A stretch of 6,143 nt of DNA from Acidobacteriota bacterium (GTDB lineage Bacteria; Acidobacteriota; Terriglobia; Terriglobales; Acidobacteriaceae): NCBI GenBank assembly GCA_021846065.1, contig JAJZCP010000105.1, forward strand, positions 1 to 6,143. Reading direction: 5' to 3'. Each line of letters starts with the position of its first letter. Position 1 is the stretch's first letter. The notes below the pieces were generated by a model. It was not told the DNA's origin. It ran no database searches and worked only from the letters and a program-made list of their open reading frames with translations. Both the position numbers and the translations under genes were made by a program. Positions 6,021 to 6,143 of the stretch are shown here, piece by piece.

Positions 6021-6143
6021 TTAGTTGTTTGGTCGCGAGCCGAAGTGGCATTCATCCGTCCGACCGATCTCTCGTAAAGATTCCAAGCCCCTCAGCGTGA
6101 TGGCCGCGAAGATGTACGCGAGCCAGGCGGCGAATCTTGTCTT
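6021..6143 (-). CDS. Possible C-terminal end of a gene entering from the right edge
   Basis: A minus-strand frame is open from the right edge to a TAA at 6023-6021, giving 40 residues. Its first part (FAAWLAYIFAAITL, about residues 4-17) looks like a membrane helix and its codons end almost entirely in G or C, as in real genes here; the rest is polar and has less bias. The opposite strand over the same bases also has GC-rich third positions, beginning at ATG 6100, so the coding strand is not settled. Too little is visible for a product name. Confidence 0.2.
   Translation of the reverse strand, partial: KTRFAAWLAYIFAAITLRGLESLREIGRTDECHFGSRPNN

Larger units (their letters stand above)
5791..6143. 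other. Right-hand stretch without a convincing gene
   Basis: Apart from the hairpin at 5872-5894 and a possible gene end at 6021, I see no supported gene. Short open frames exist (48 codons at 5931-6077 plus; 74 codons at 5827-6051 minus), but they lack ribosome binding sites, hydrophobic or domain patterns, and the third-position GC bias of the real genes. A 10-base palindrome AGGAATTCCT is at 5985-5994. No tRNA cloverleaf was found. Confidence 0.6.

Noticed and set aside
5827..6051. A 74-codon minus-strand frame
   Set aside because: It has no ribosome binding site, no recognisable pattern and no coding bias, and it covers the hairpin at 5872-5894.
5931..6077. A 48-codon plus-strand frame starting with MLPILQIASIE
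   Set aside because: There is no Shine-Dalgarno sequence, third positions are not GC-biased, and nothing resembles a known small protein.
1..6143. CRISPR array, insertion sequence, prophage or defence cassette
   Set aside because: No regularly spaced repeats, transposase, integrase, terminal inverted repeats or target duplications were seen. vWA proteins do occur in some defence or ternary systems, but here they are exported and have no ATPase, nuclease or phosphatase partner in the window.

Overview
The window looks like chromosomal DNA from an acidobacterium (Acidobacteriota, Terriglobia type). The main reason is a divergent pair of secreted proteins carrying the lineage-typical 'VWFA-related Acidobacterial domain', plus a small polytopic membrane protein of a kind I associate with the same group. 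The DNA is GC-rich, genes are compact, and I see no phage, transposon, CRISPR or rRNA/tRNA sequence. The assignment rests on recognising protein families by eye, not on a database search.

Layout, left to right. Bases 1-292 (minus) hold the N-terminal part of an exported thioredoxin-fold protein that runs off the left edge. Bases 420-878 (plus) encode a 152-residue cytoplasmic protein of unknown function. Bases 1084-1332 (plus) encode a TatA/E-type twin-arginine translocase subunit with a strong ribosome binding site, followed by a hairpin terminator at 1387-1418 that can work in both directions. Bases 1462-2313 (minus; the frame is open to 2370) encode an EamA/DMT-type ten-helix transporter. 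A 17-bp hairpin at 2368-2408 separates it from the upstream vWFA gene at 2442-3794 (minus, GTG start). A 300-base divergent intergenic region (3795-4094) separates that gene from the second vWFA gene at 4095-5180 (plus). The plus-strand vWFA gene converges on a small membrane-protein gene at 5221-5760 (minus). Bases 5761-6143 contain no convincing complete gene, only a 10-bp hairpin and a possible gene end at the right edge.

The genes do not form one operon: orientation alternates and terminators lie between units. Several products act in or beyond the inner membrane (exported thioredoxin-fold protein, Tat pore subunit, transporter, two exported vWFA proteins, membrane protein). Nothing in the sequence shows that they work together; the vWFA proteins carry ordinary Sec-type signal peptides without a twin-arginine motif, so TatA is not obviously their exporter. 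The divergent vWFA pair is the most distinctive element. The plus strand is clearly C-rich relative to G, and codon third positions follow this: plus-strand genes favour C endings and minus-strand genes favour G endings. I found no strong evidence for an undescribed multi-gene system.
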